Origin: Pannonibacter sp051860505
GTDB taxonomy: Bacteria; Pseudomonadota; Alphaproteobacteria; Rhizobiales; Stappiaceae
DNA length: 64,000 nt
Direction of reading: 5' to 3'
Assembly: GCF_051860505.1 (NCBI RefSeq)
Contig: NZ_JBHYDX010000001.1
Span: 1 to 64,000, forward strand
Part shown: positions 33,952 through 42,194 of the stretch, in pieces
Layout: each line of letters starts with the position of its first letter
Numbering within the stretch: the stretch's first letter is position 1
Notes under the pieces: generated by a model
Databases searched by the model: none
The model's input: only the letters and a program-made list of their open reading frames with translations
What the model was told of the DNA's origin: nothing
Translations under genes and position numbers: made by a program

Positions 33952-34929
33952 ATGAGCACGTTAAGCCCACGTTCCACCATTGCGATCATCGGTGCCGGTA
34001 TGGCCGGCCTCGCGGCCGCCCTGCGTCTCGATGCGGCGGGATACACCTGCCGCATCTTCGAAAAAAGCCGTGGTGTCGGCGGGCGCCTTGCGACCCGGCG
34101 GGCCGGCGATTTCCGGTTTGACCACGGTGCGCAGTTTTTCACCGCGCGTGGCACGTCGTTTCGCAAGGCGATCGCCAAATGGTCTGGCGAAGGCTTCGTC
34201 GCACCCTGGTTCGAGGACAGTTATGTTGGCGTGCCGGCCATTGGTGCGCCGGTCCGGGCCATGGCGAACCGGTTCGAGGTGGTGCTGGAAACTCAGATCA
34301 CCGCGCTGCAGTCGGTCGAGGGGGGCTGGCTCCTGCATGACGCCTTGGGAACGGTCCATGGTGGTGCAGGCCAGCCGTTTGCTGGTGTGGTTCTTGCTCT
34401 GCCCGCACCTCAGGCGATCCCGCTTGCCGAAAGCGCCGGGGCGTCGTTTCCGGGCTTGCAGGAGGTGCGCTACGCGCCGTGCTGGACCCTGATGGCGGCC
34501 TTCGAAGAGGTGCTTCCGGGCCCGGACAGGTATTCGTTCCCGGAAGGTCCCCTCTCCTGGCTCGCCCGCAATTCAGCCAAACCCGGGCGGGATCCAGTCC
34601 CCGAGGCCTGGGTTATCCATGCCTCGCCGGCTTGGTCGCGGGAACATCTGGAGCTGTCTGCAGACGAAGTTGCTCCCTTGTTGTGGCAGGAGGCCCGCTC
34701 GGTACTGGCAACCCATGCAGAGCCTGGCTTCATGGCCGCGCACCGCTGGCGCTATGCCCGGGTCGAGCAGACTGCTCCGCAGCCCTTTGTCTGGGATGCC
34801 GATCTGCGCATAGGGGCCTGCGGCGACTGGGGGCTTGGTCCCCGGGTCGAGGCGGCCTTTGACAGCGGCGAGGGCCTTGCCCGGATCATGGCGTCGAGCC
34901 TGTCCCAGATCCGTACCGCAGCCGAATAA
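33952..34929 (+). CDS. NAD(P)/FAD-dependent oxidoreductase, renalase-like
   Basis: The 325-residue flavoprotein has the FAD site IAIIGAGMAGLAAALRLDAAG, then FEKSRGVGGRLATRR and FRFDHGAQFFTAR, as in the renalase-like/amine-oxidase family. The second cofactor block near the C-terminus, LRIGACGDWGLGPRVEAAFDSGEGLA, also fits. The reaction is unknown. It starts 60 bases after livF and may have its own promoter; the gene following is an APH-type kinase 76 bases away. Confidence 0.82.
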   Translation: MSTLSPRSTIAIIGAGMAGLAAALRLDAAGYTCRIFEKSRGVGGRLATRRAGDFRFDHGAQFFTARGTSFRKAIAKWSGEGFVAPWFEDSYVGVPAIGAPVRAMANRFEVVLETQITALQSVEGGWLLHDALGTVHGGAGQPFAGVVLALPAPQAIPLAESAGASFPGLQEVRYAPCWTLMAAFEEVLPGPDRYSFPEGPLSWLARNSAKPGRDPVPEAWVIHASPAWSREHLELSADEVAPLLWQEARSVLATHAEPGFMAAHRWRYARVEQTAPQPFVWDADLRIGACGDWGLGPRVEAAFDSGEGLARIMASSLSQIRTAAE

Positions 34930-35005
34930 ACCTGGCGGATTTGTCGAAGCTTCATGGTCGTGCCATGAACCTCGCCTAGCGCTGTCGGCGAGGCGGAGAA
35001 GGTAC

Positions 35006-35872
35006 ATGGAAGCAACTGTCGATCTCGTTCGGGCTCTCGTTGCCGAGCAGTTCCCGCAATGGTCCCATCTGGCCGTTGAACCTGTGCCACAGGGCGGGTG
35101 GTGCAATCGGACGTTTCGGCTCGGTCCGGACATGCTGGTTCGTCTGCCGAGTGCAGACCGCTATGCGTCGCAGATCCCGAAGGAATGCGAGCTGCTGCCG
35201 CAGCTTGCCTGCCATCTGCCACTCGGTATTCCTCCCGTGCGGGGTCTCGGGCAGCCTTCCCTCGGATATCCTTTCCCCTGGAGCATTCTTGACTGGATTG
35301 ACGGCGACCGACTGCCGCTCGATGGTTCCGTCGAGCTGAATGCCATGGCAACGGATCTCGGGGCCTTTCTGAAGGCCCTGCAGGTGGCCCCAGTCGAAGG
35401 GCCGCCTCCGGGTCCGCATAATTTCTGGCGCGGCGGTCCACTTGCGACCTATGACCGGGAAACGCGCGATGCCCTTGTCCGCCTTGGAAACAAGGTACCT
35501 GGCGGGACTTGCCTGGCATTGTGGGAGGAGGCGCTCGACACGCCGTTTTCCGGCCCGGATGTCTGGCTGCATGGCGACATCAGTCCGGCAAACCTTCTGG
35601 TGCGCGACGACCGGCTCGCCGCCGTGATCGATTTTGGCAACTGCGCCGTCGGCGATCCGGCATGTGACTATTCGATTGCCTGGACGAGCCTGCCGCCTGC
35701 AGCCCGGCGCCGCTTGCGCCAGTCTGTCGGAGGTGATGCCGGCACCTGGCTCCGGGCCCGTGGCTGGGCGCTCTGGAAGGCGCTGATCTCGCTGGCGGGA
35801 GAGCCTGGCAATCTGGGCGAGGCGCAGCACCGGGCGACCTTGCAGGCCATTCTCGACGATCCGGTGTTCTGA
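35006..35872 (+). CDS. Aminoglycoside phosphotransferase (APH) family kinase
   Basis: The 288-residue protein has the APH kinase fold: QGGWCNRTFRLGPDMLVRLPS at the N-lobe, the catalytic loop DVWLHGDISPANLLV and the metal-binding AVIDFGNCAVGDPACDYS. APH enzymes phosphorylate hydroxyls of antibiotics, sugars or metabolites; most chromosomal ones have housekeeping substrates, so drug resistance should not be assumed. Start 35006 has GGCGGAGAAGG upstream. It is convergent with the DeoR gene, 7 bases apart. Confidence 0.85.
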   Translation: MEATVDLVRALVAEQFPQWSHLAVEPVPQGGWCNRTFRLGPDMLVRLPSADRYASQIPKECELLPQLACHLPLGIPPVRGLGQPSLGYPFPWSILDWIDGDRLPLDGSVELNAMATDLGAFLKALQVAPVEGPPPGPHNFWRGGPLATYDRETRDALVRLGNKVPGGTCLALWEEALDTPFSGPDVWLHGDISPANLLVRDDRLAAVIDFGNCAVGDPACDYSIAWTSLPPAARRRLRQSVGGDAGTWLRARGWALWKALISLAGEPGNLGEAQHRATLQAILDDPVF

Positions 35873-35879
35873 TTGCCGC

Positions 35880-36680
35880 TCAGTCCTGATCCGGGGCTGC
35901 GCCGATGAGCACCTTGGTGCCACGCACCGCGAGCAGTGTGTTCAGTTCCGCCGGTATTGGCGCATCGCAGACGACATGGCTCACATCACTGATGTGGCCC
36001 CCGCGTACATGGGCGGCGCGGCCGAACTTGCTGTGGTCGAGCACAAGCAGCGACTGCCGGCAATTGGCCAGAATCGCCTGACGGGCCGCGACTTCCTCTT
36101 CGTGGAAGTCGAGCAACGTGCCGTCTTCGTCGACACCGGCCACGCCGAAGATGCCGAAGTCGACCTTGTAGCTGGCAAAGAAGTCCTGCGTCCCGGCCCC
36201 CAGAATGTCCCGGTCGCCTGAGCGAAGGCGGCCGCCGGCAATGGTGACGTCGACCGTGGGGTTCTCGGATGCGGTGAAGGCAACGTTCAGGTTGTTGGTG
36301 AAGACCTTCAGCCCCGTATGCCGGATCAGCGCCTGCATGACGATTTCCGGCGTGGTGCCAATGGAAAAGGCCACGGAAGCGCCATCGGGGATCAGTGTTG
36401 CAACGTGGTTTGCGATCAGGCGCTTGGCCGGCAGGTTGAGGATGCGGCGGGTGCTGTAGTGAACATTTCCGGTCGGGACCGGAGGTTCCACACCGCCATG
36501 GGTGCGCCGAAGGATCCCCAGTTCGCACAGGCGGTTGACATCGCGGCGAATGGTCTGGGTGGTGACATCAAACCGCTCGGCGAGACTGTCAACCGACATG
36601 AAGCCGTTGGCCTGCACGAGATCGGCGATTTCCGCCTGCCGCTCCGAGATGTCGCCTTGCCCCAGCATCGCTATTGTCAT
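35880..36680 (-). CDS. DeoR family transcriptional regulator
   Basis: The 266-residue protein has an N-terminal DeoR helix-turn-helix (RQAEIADLVQANGFMSVDSLAERFDVTTQTIRRDVNRLCELGILRRTHGGV) and a DeoRC sugar-phosphate sensing domain from about 75 on (LIANHVATLIPDGASVAFSIGTTPEIVMQAL, and later GVAGVDEDGTLLDFHEEEVAARQAIL). It probably represses a nearby sugar pathway. It is divergent, across 554 bases, from the NMT1-type binding protein. The start at 36680 has only a weak CGGGA; a start at 36668 is an alternative. Confidence 0.88.
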   Translation of the reverse strand: MTIAMLGQGDISERQAEIADLVQANGFMSVDSLAERFDVTTQTIRRDVNRLCELGILRRTHGGVEPPVPTGNVHYSTRRILNLPAKRLIANHVATLIPDGASVAFSIGTTPEIVMQALIRHTGLKVFTNNLNVAFTASENPTVDVTIAGGRLRSGDRDILGAGTQDFFASYKVDFGIFGVAGVDEDGTLLDFHEEEVAARQAILANCRQSLLVLDHSKFGRAAHVRGGHISDVSHVVCDAPIPAELNTLLAVRGTKVLIGAAPDQD

Positions 36681-36778
36681 TCCCGATTGCCGCTCATCCC
36701 GCTGGTTCGCCTGCCGTGCCAGAAGCGTGGCTTGCACAACCCATATGCCCATTCATCCGCATGACAGGAGTAATTGGC

Positions 36779-36809
36779 TCATATGAAACTAGAACGACGT
36801 TCATATGAA
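36779..36809. promoter_or_regulatory. Direct repeats upstream of the DeoR gene
   Basis: TCATATGAA occurs at 36779-36787 and 36801-36809, 22 bases (two helical turns) apart; each contains the palindrome CATATG, which also occurs at 36742-36747. Repeated sites of this kind suit autoregulation by a DeoR repressor. No direct proof. Confidence 0.4.
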
Positions 36810-36953
36810 CATAAAATGACAGGGGCCGCCATCGCTGTTTCGGCAGTCCCGGTCGTGGGTCTGGTCCCGATACGACATGGGCATGCCGCAAAACTAACCG
36901 TCGCTGTTTAAATAATCACCTTGACCGGAAGGGGCGGCAGTCCCTACGTTTTT

Positions 36954-36969
36954 TTGACCATTTGGTCAG
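36954..36969. promoter_or_regulatory. RutR-type operator (TTGACCA-TT-TGGTCA) upstream of the NMT1-type gene
   Basis: TTGACCATTTGGTCAG matches the RutR consensus TTGACCA-NN-TGGTCAA at 15 of 16 positions; the core TGACCATTTGGTCA is a perfect palindrome. RutR is the TetR-family pyrimidine-responsive regulator. It lies 266 bases upstream of the start of the binding protein. The RutR gene itself is not in the window. Confidence 0.65.
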
Positions 36970-37234
36970 CATGCGTCGGCTGTGGCGGAAGGCGTCAAGC
37001 CGTGGCAGGCTGTCGATGGATACCGCGTCCTGCGGAACAGTCAAGAGAATGGACCCGGGCAAAACCGGGCCGGAAGGGGAATGGCAACAGGAAGGCTGCA
37101 TCATCGCCGGCACATTTGAACAGGTCCTGGCAACCGGACCGGCTCTGCGTGTCGCGACACTGCCCCTGCTCCATGATCCCCCGCTTTCCAGAACCGGCGG
37201 CGAAAATCGTCGGCAGATCAAGAGGAGAAGGGGA
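36970..37234. other. Leader region of the NMT1-type gene
   Basis: A long leader between the RutR-type box and the ATG. No gene or known riboswitch core is recognised in it; in particular no TPP (THI) box. The transcription start may therefore lie further downstream than the box suggests, or the leader may be regulatory. An in-frame start at 36962 gives no signal peptide and is rejected. Confidence 0.4.
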
Positions 37235-38230
37235 ATGGCGAATTTCGCAGTAAGGGCCCTGGCAGCAGCCACGATGCTCGCAGGCGTTCTGTCTGCTGGT
37301 GCGGCGTCCGCGGCCGACCAGCTTACCCTGCAGCTTAAGTGGGTGACCCAGGGCCAGTTTGCCGGATACTACGTGGCCAAGGACAAGGGCTTTTATGAAG
37401 CTGAAGGGCTGGACGTCACGATCAAGCCGGGCGGCCCGGACATTGCCCCGCCGCAGGTGATCGCCGGTGGTGGCGCAGACGTCATCATCGACTGGATGCC
37501 GTCGGCGCTTGCCTCGCGCGAAAAGGGCGTGGCGCTCGTCAACATTGCCCAGCCGTTCAAGAAGTCCGGCATGATGCTGACCTGCCGCAAGGACACTGGC
37601 ATCACGTCTCCGGCTGATCTCAAGGGCAAGACCCTCGGCGTCTGGTTTTTTGGCAATGAATATCCGTTCCTGTCCTGGATGAGCCAGCTCGGCCTGTCGA
37701 CAGCAGGCGGAGCGGATGGCGTGACGGTTCTGAAACAGGGCTTCAACGTCGACCCGCTGCTGCAGAAGCAGGCGGATTGCATTTCGACGATGACCTACAA
37801 CGAGTACTGGCAGGTCATTGACGCTGGCATTTCGCCGGATGACCTTGTGGTCTTCAAGTATGAAGACCAGGGTGTCGCGACCCTCGAAGACGGTCTCTAC
37901 GTGCTGGAGAGCACGCTGCAGGATCCGGCCATGGTCGACAAATACGCCCGCTTCGTGCGTGCCTCGATGAAGGGCTGGGCTTATGCGGCTGAAAACCCGG
38001 ACGAGGCGGCCGACATCGTGCTCGAAAACGATGCGTCGGGTGCCCAGACCGAAAAGCACCAGAAGCGCATGGTCGGCGAAATCGTCAAGCTGGTTGACGG
38101 CTCTGACGGCAAGCTCGACATGACCGCCTATGAGCGCACCGTCAAGTCGCTGCTGTCCGGCGGCTCGGATCCGGTGATCTCCAAGGAGCCCTCGGGCGCG
38201 ACCACGACGGCCGTGACCGACAAGCTCTGA
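37235..38230 (+). CDS. NMT1/THI5-type ABC transporter substrate-binding protein (possible pyrimidine receptor)
   Basis: The 331-residue protein has a signal peptide (1-28, AASAAD) and the NMT1-like start LTLQLKWVTQGQFAGYYVAKDKGFYEAEGLDVTIKPGGP, followed by GADVIIDWMPSALASREKG and KTLGVWFFGNEYPFLSW. NMT1-type receptors bind pyrimidines, their precursors, riboflavin, nitrate or sulfonates. No permease or ATPase gene is next to it, so it stands alone, with its own terminator. The RutR-type box upstream suggests a pyrimidine ligand. The start has AGAGGAGAAGGGG. Confidence 0.85.
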   Translation: MANFAVRALAAATMLAGVLSAGAASAADQLTLQLKWVTQGQFAGYYVAKDKGFYEAEGLDVTIKPGGPDIAPPQVIAGGGADVIIDWMPSALASREKGVALVNIAQPFKKSGMMLTCRKDTGITSPADLKGKTLGVWFFGNEYPFLSWMSQLGLSTAGGADGVTVLKQGFNVDPLLQKQADCISTMTYNEYWQVIDAGISPDDLVVFKYEDQGVATLEDGLYVLESTLQDPAMVDKYARFVRASMKGWAYAAENPDEAADIVLENDASGAQTEKHQKRMVGEIVKLVDGSDGKLDMTAYERTVKSLLSGGSDPVISKEPSGATTTAVTDKL

Positions 38231-38237
38231 GCTGAAA

Positions 38238-38274
38238 CAAAAAGGCCCCGCCCGGGTTACGGGCGGGGCCTTTT
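38238..38274 (+). terminator. Strong bidirectional rho-independent terminator
   Basis: GGCCCCGCCC (38244-38253) pairs perfectly with GGGCGGGGCC (38261-38270) around GGGTTAC, with TTTT after it and AAAAA before it. It ends the NMT1-type gene and could also stop xylA transcription from the other side. Confidence 0.9.
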
Positions 38275-38298
38275 CTGAACTGACGCCTGTACCACGCT

Positions 38299-38445
38299 GT
38301 CCCGGCCTTGTGCCGGGACCCGTTGTGGACACTCGGACCTTCGTCTTTGTTCTCGTCATCGGCAAGCGTCCTGCCTCACGAGAGATCCAGCTTCAACGTT
38401 GCGCCGCTCCGGAAACAGCACCAGGTCCCGGCACAAGGCCGGGAC
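38299..38445. repeat. REP-like inverted-repeat pair
   Basis: A 22-base arm at 38299-38320 (GTCCCGGCC TTG TGCCGGGACC) is repeated as its exact reverse complement at 38424-38445. Each arm is itself a near-palindromic hairpin, and the 103 bases between hold no gene. Such GC-rich elements between convergent genes are common in Alphaproteobacteria and resemble REP or small mobile repeats. Confidence 0.75.
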
Positions 38446-38501
38446 GGTGCGGAGGAAGCGCGGATCGGGCCCGCGAGCTCGACGTTCAAGCAACCGTTTG
38501 A

Positions 38502-39818
38502 TTACACAAACAGGTTGACCAGGCTTTCCAGATATTCCTGGCGGCCCGACTTCGGCTGAGGCTCGAGGTTGGCCCCGTGCACGCGGTCGGCCAGGGCTTC
38601 CAGCGTCACGTTCCCCTTCAGGATCTCGGCGTTCTCCGGCTTGCCCCAACCGGCGTAGCGGTCCTTGACGAAGCCGCCGAGACGGCCATCCTCGATCATG
38701 GCAGCGGCCGCCAGCAGGCCGCGCGCGATGGCGTCGGCCGAGCCGACATGGGCCTGGATCAGGTCGATCGCGTCGATCGACTGACGACGGATCTTGCTGT
38801 CGAAGTTGGTGCCGCCGGTGGTGAAGCCGCCACCTTTCAGGATCTCGTAATAGGCCAGCGCCATCTCCGGCACGTTCATGGCGAACTGGTCCGTGTCCCA
38901 GCCCGACTGATAGTCGTTCCGGTTCATGTCGACCGAGCCGAAGATGCCCAACGCGTTTGCAAGCGCCAGCTCATGCTCGAAGGAGTGGCCGGCAAGGATT
39001 GCGTGGCCCTGTTCAATGTTGACCTTGACCTCGTTCTCCAGGCCATAGGCCTTGAGGAAACCGAAGACCGTGGCGACGTCGAAGTCATACTGGTGCTTGG
39101 TCGGCTCCTGCGGCTTGGGTTCGATCAGGATCGTGCCCTTGAAGCCGATGCGGTGCTTGTACTCCACAACCATGGTCAGGAAGCGGCCGAGCTGGTCCAG
39201 TTCGCGCTTCAGATCGGTGTTGAGCAGGGTCTCATAGCCCTCACGGCCGCCCCACAGCACGTAGTTCGCGCCACCGAGGCGATGCGTCACGTCCATCGCG
39301 TTCTTCACCTGGGCCGCGCCATAGGCGAAGACATCCGGGTCCGGGTTGGTTGCGGCGCCACCCATGAAGCGGCGGTTGGAGAACAGGTTTGCCGTACCCC
39401 AGAGCAGCTTGACGCCGCTGTCCGCCATCTTGCGCTCGAAGATGTCGGCGATGGCGTTCACATTGGCGTTGCTCTCGGCCAGCGTTGCGCCTTCCGGCGC
39501 GATGTCGCGGTCGTGGAACGTGAAGAACGGCATGTCCAGCAGCTGGAACATCTCGAAGGCGACATCCGCCTTGAGCTTTGCCTGTGCCATCGGATCTCCG
39601 GCAGCCATCCACTTGCGCTGGAACGTATCGCCGCCGAACGGGTCACCACCCGGCCAGCAGAAGGAATGCCAGTAGCAGATGGCCAGACGCAGGTGGTCTT
39701 CCATGCGCTTGCCCAGGACCATGCGGTCCTTGTCGTAATAGCGATACCCGTAGGGGTCGCGAGCGTCCGGGCCGACAAAGCGGACCGGCTCCAGGCCGTC
39801 GAAAAATCCAGTGGCCAC
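38502..39818 (-). CDS. xylA: Xylose isomerase
   Basis: XylA interconverts D-xylose and D-xylulose in the cytoplasm. The 438-residue product is a class II isomerase: FVGPDARDPYGYRYYDKDR near the N-terminus, the catalytic His-Asp block FFTFHDRDIAPEG, VLWGGREGYETLLNTD, and metal ligands in KGTILIEPKPQEPTKHQYDFD and NIEQGHAILAGHSFEHELA and VDMNRNDYQSGWDTDQF. The start is GTG at 39818 with AAGGAG 7 bases upstream, inside the end of xylB, one base after its stop. It is the last gene of xylFHGBA. Confidence 0.97.
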   Translation of the reverse strand: MATGFFDGLEPVRFVGPDARDPYGYRYYDKDRMVLGKRMEDHLRLAICYWHSFCWPGGDPFGGDTFQRKWMAAGDPMAQAKLKADVAFEMFQLLDMPFFTFHDRDIAPEGATLAESNANVNAIADIFERKMADSGVKLLWGTANLFSNRRFMGGAATNPDPDVFAYGAAQVKNAMDVTHRLGGANYVLWGGREGYETLLNTDLKRELDQLGRFLTMVVEYKHRIGFKGTILIEPKPQEPTKHQYDFDVATVFGFLKAYGLENEVKVNIEQGHAILAGHSFEHELALANALGIFGSVDMNRNDYQSGWDTDQFAMNVPEMALAYYEILKGGGFTTGGTNFDSKIRRQSIDAIDLIQAHVGSADAIARGLLAAAAMIEDGRLGGFVKDRYAGWGKPENAEILKGNVTLEALADRVHGANLEPQPKSGRQEYLESLVNLFV

Positions 39819-39819
39819 G

Positions 39820-41265
39820 TCAGATCTCCTTCATTGCAGGATAGAGGTTCCGCCAGCGCCGATAGGCATCGGCATAGGCGGAACGGAGGTTGGGATTGGG
39901 GTCGATGCTGGCCGCCAGCGGCGGCGCGAAGAAGGTGGCCGGGTCGTAGCCGTCGGCCGCTGCCTGTCCGAGGCGGGCAGCGCCCAGGGCCGCGCCGAAA
40001 TCGCCATCCTGCGGCACGTCAACGGTGACGCCGAGGACGGTGGCGATGATCTCCAGCCACGTGCGCGAGCGGGAGCCGCCGCCAACAGCCGTCACGCGCG
40101 TGACGCTGTTGCCGGCCGAAGTCAGGGCGCCGAGGCAATCCATCAGGGCGAAGGTGACGCCATCGAGCACCGCATGGGTCAGATCCGCCTCGCCGGTCTC
40201 ATGCGCCAGACCCTGGAAGCCGCCGCGGATCGCCACATCATTGTGCGGGGTCCGCTCGCCACCAAGATAGGGCATGAACTGGACTGCCGACGGGCCATTG
40301 AGGTCGGTGACCATGGCCGTCAGCTCGGCGGCCGGTCGGCGCAGGATCTTCGACAGCCAGTTGAGGCTGTCGGTTGCCGAGAGGATCACGCCCATCTGGT
40401 GCCAGGTATCGGGCACCGCGTGGCAGAAGGCATGCACGGCGCTGCCGACATTGGGCGAAAAACGGTCGTTGGTGACAAACAGCACGCCGGAGGTGCCGAG
40501 CGAGACGAAGGCCGAGCCCGGCTTGACGGCGCCGACGCCGCAGGCCGAGGCGGCGTTGTCGCCGCCGCCACCTGCCACCACCGGGGCCTGTGTCATGCCC
40601 CAGCGCGCGGCCAGCTCCGGTCGCAGGCGGCCGCTGGCATCCGATCCTTCGACGAGCCGGGGCATGTGCGCGCGGCTCAGACCGGTTGCCGCCAGCAGGG
40701 GGGCCGACCAGTCGCGGGCGGCTACGTCCAGCCACAGGGTGCCGGCGCTGTCGGACATGTCGCCGACATGTTCGCCGGTGAGGCGCAGCCGCACGTAGTC
40801 TTTCGGCAGCAGCACCTTGGCGACCTTCGCGAAGATGTCCGGCTCGTTCTCGCGCACCCATTGCAGCTTGGGCGCGGTAAAGCCAGGCATCACGCGGTTG
40901 CCGCCGAGGGTCAGGAAACGGGGCTCACGCGCCTCCAGCTCGGTGCACTGGCTGGCCGAGCGTCCGTCGTTCCACAGGATGCAGGGGCGCAGCGGCCGGT
41001 CGGTGGCATCCAGCAAAGTCGCGCCATGCATATGGCCTGAGAGGCCGATGCCGCGAACGGCCGCCATCTCGCGCGGGAACCGGTGGCTGAGGTCATCCAA
41101 TGTCGCCTCGACGCCGGTCCACCAACTGTCCGGATCCTGTTCCGACCAGCCGGGATGAGGGCGGGAGACGTCAAGGGGAGCGCTCGCCGAGGCAACGGGA
41201 TGCTGGTCGTCATCCAGCAGCACTGCCTTCACCGAACTGGTGCCAATATCGAGACCGATAAACAT
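39820..41265 (-). CDS. xylB: Xylulokinase
   Basis: XylB phosphorylates D-xylulose to feed the pentose phosphate pathway. The 481-residue FGGY kinase starts MFIGLDIGTSSVKAVLLDD, with GIGLSGHMHGATLLD, CILWNDGR, VVAGGGGDNAASACGVGAV, SLGTSGVLFVT and GGERTPHNDVAIRGGFQGL, and a C-terminal VTAVGGGSRSRTWLEI. It is coupled to xylA by a one-base gap. Confidence 0.96.
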   Translation of the reverse strand: MFIGLDIGTSSVKAVLLDDDQHPVASASAPLDVSRPHPGWSEQDPDSWWTGVEATLDDLSHRFPREMAAVRGIGLSGHMHGATLLDATDRPLRPCILWNDGRSASQCTELEAREPRFLTLGGNRVMPGFTAPKLQWVRENEPDIFAKVAKVLLPKDYVRLRLTGEHVGDMSDSAGTLWLDVAARDWSAPLLAATGLSRAHMPRLVEGSDASGRLRPELAARWGMTQAPVVAGGGGDNAASACGVGAVKPGSAFVSLGTSGVLFVTNDRFSPNVGSAVHAFCHAVPDTWHQMGVILSATDSLNWLSKILRRPAAELTAMVTDLNGPSAVQFMPYLGGERTPHNDVAIRGGFQGLAHETGEADLTHAVLDGVTFALMDCLGALTSAGNSVTRVTAVGGGSRSRTWLEIIATVLGVTVDVPQDGDFGAALGAARLGQAAADGYDPATFFAPPLAASIDPNPNLRSAYADAYRRWRNLYPAMKEI

Positions 41266-41360
41266 GAGGTGCGTTCCTCAGAACGGGTCCAAGAGAACCC
41301 CGGGCCTGCGAACCACTGCGGGATCCGGCGCCGGGGAGCCTTGTCTTAGCGGATTTGGCA

Positions 41361-41381
41361 TCAGCCGGAAAGTCCGGCTGA
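41361..41381. other. Hairpin between xylG and xylB
   Basis: TCAGCCGGA (41361-41369) pairs perfectly with TCCGGCTGA (41373-41381) around AAG, in the 137-base gap between xylG and xylB. No T run on the minus strand, so it is more likely an RNA processing or stability element than a terminator. Confidence 0.5.
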
Positions 41382-41402
41382 CGGGGTTCAACAGCGCTGC
41401 CC

Positions 41403-42191
41403 TCAGGCGGCTTCAGCATCCTCTGCCATGGCACCAGGGCCAGGCTTGGCACCCGGAGGGCACTTGCCGAGGATGATCATGCCGAGCACTTCGTCCTTGG
41501 TCACGTCTTCTGTCCGGGCTGTGCCCACCACTCGGCCGTTCTTCATCACGGTCAGACGGTCGCAGAGTTCGAACACGTCTTCGATGTCGTGGCTGATGAG
41601 GAAGATGCCGAGGCCCTGGCGCTTCAGCTCCTGGATCAACTCCCCGACCATCTGCGTTTCGTGCACGCCGAGCGCCGCAGTCGGCTCATCCATGATCAGG
41701 ATGCGCGCGTTGAAATAGACCGCCCGGGCAATGGCCACCGACTGGCGCTGGCCACCGGAGAGCGCCTTTACCGGCACCTTGAACTTCTTGAAGTTCGGGT
41801 TGAGCTTGCTCATGATCTTGCGCGTTTCGGCTTCCATCTGGTCGTCATTGACGAAGCCGAATGGTGTCACCAGTTCGCGGCCGAGGAACAGGTTCGATGC
41901 CGCGTCGAGATTGTCCGCCAGCGCGAGTGTCTGGTAGATCGTCTCGATGTTGAAGGCGCGGGCATCGCGCGGGCTGTTGATCGTGGCGGGCTTGCCGTCG
42001 ATGCGGATCTCGCCGCTGTCCGGGCGGTAGGCGCCGGACAGGATCTTGATCAGCGTCGACTTGCCGGCCCCATTGTGACCGAGCAGACCCACCACTTCGC
42101 CGGGATAGAGATCCACATAGGCGTGGTCCACGGCATGCACCCCGCCGAACGAGATGCAGATGTCTTTCATTTCCACCAGAGGCGTGGCCAT
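41403..42191 (-). CDS. xylG: Xylose ABC transporter ATP-binding protein
   Basis: The 262-residue ATPase has Walker A GHNGAGKST, signature LSGGQRQSVAIARAV, Walker B ILIMDEPTAALG and H-loop LISHDIEDVFEL. It has one ATPase domain, about half the length of the tandem XylG of E. coli, which is the usual form in rhizobia and relatives. It drives uptake through XylH; gap to xylH is 3 bases. Confidence 0.93.
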   Translation of the reverse strand: MATPLVEMKDICISFGGVHAVDHAYVDLYPGEVVGLLGHNGAGKSTLIKILSGAYRPDSGEIRIDGKPATINSPRDARAFNIETIYQTLALADNLDAASNLFLGRELVTPFGFVNDDQMEAETRKIMSKLNPNFKKFKVPVKALSGGQRQSVAIARAVYFNARILIMDEPTAALGVHETQMVGELIQELKRQGLGIFLISHDIEDVFELCDRLTVMKNGRVVGTARTEDVTKDEVLGMIILGKCPPGAKPGPGAMAEDAEAA

Positions 42192-42194
42192 GGC

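Noticed and set aside
35006..35872. Aminoglycoside resistance gene
   Set aside because: Only the general APH fold motifs are present. Such chromosomal kinases usually act on metabolites, and nothing links it to a mobile element.
36970..37234. TPP riboswitch before the NMT1/THI5-type gene
   Set aside because: Considered because THI5-like receptors can be thiamine-related. The conserved CTGAGA and ACC(C/T)TTGAACCTGATC cores are absent.
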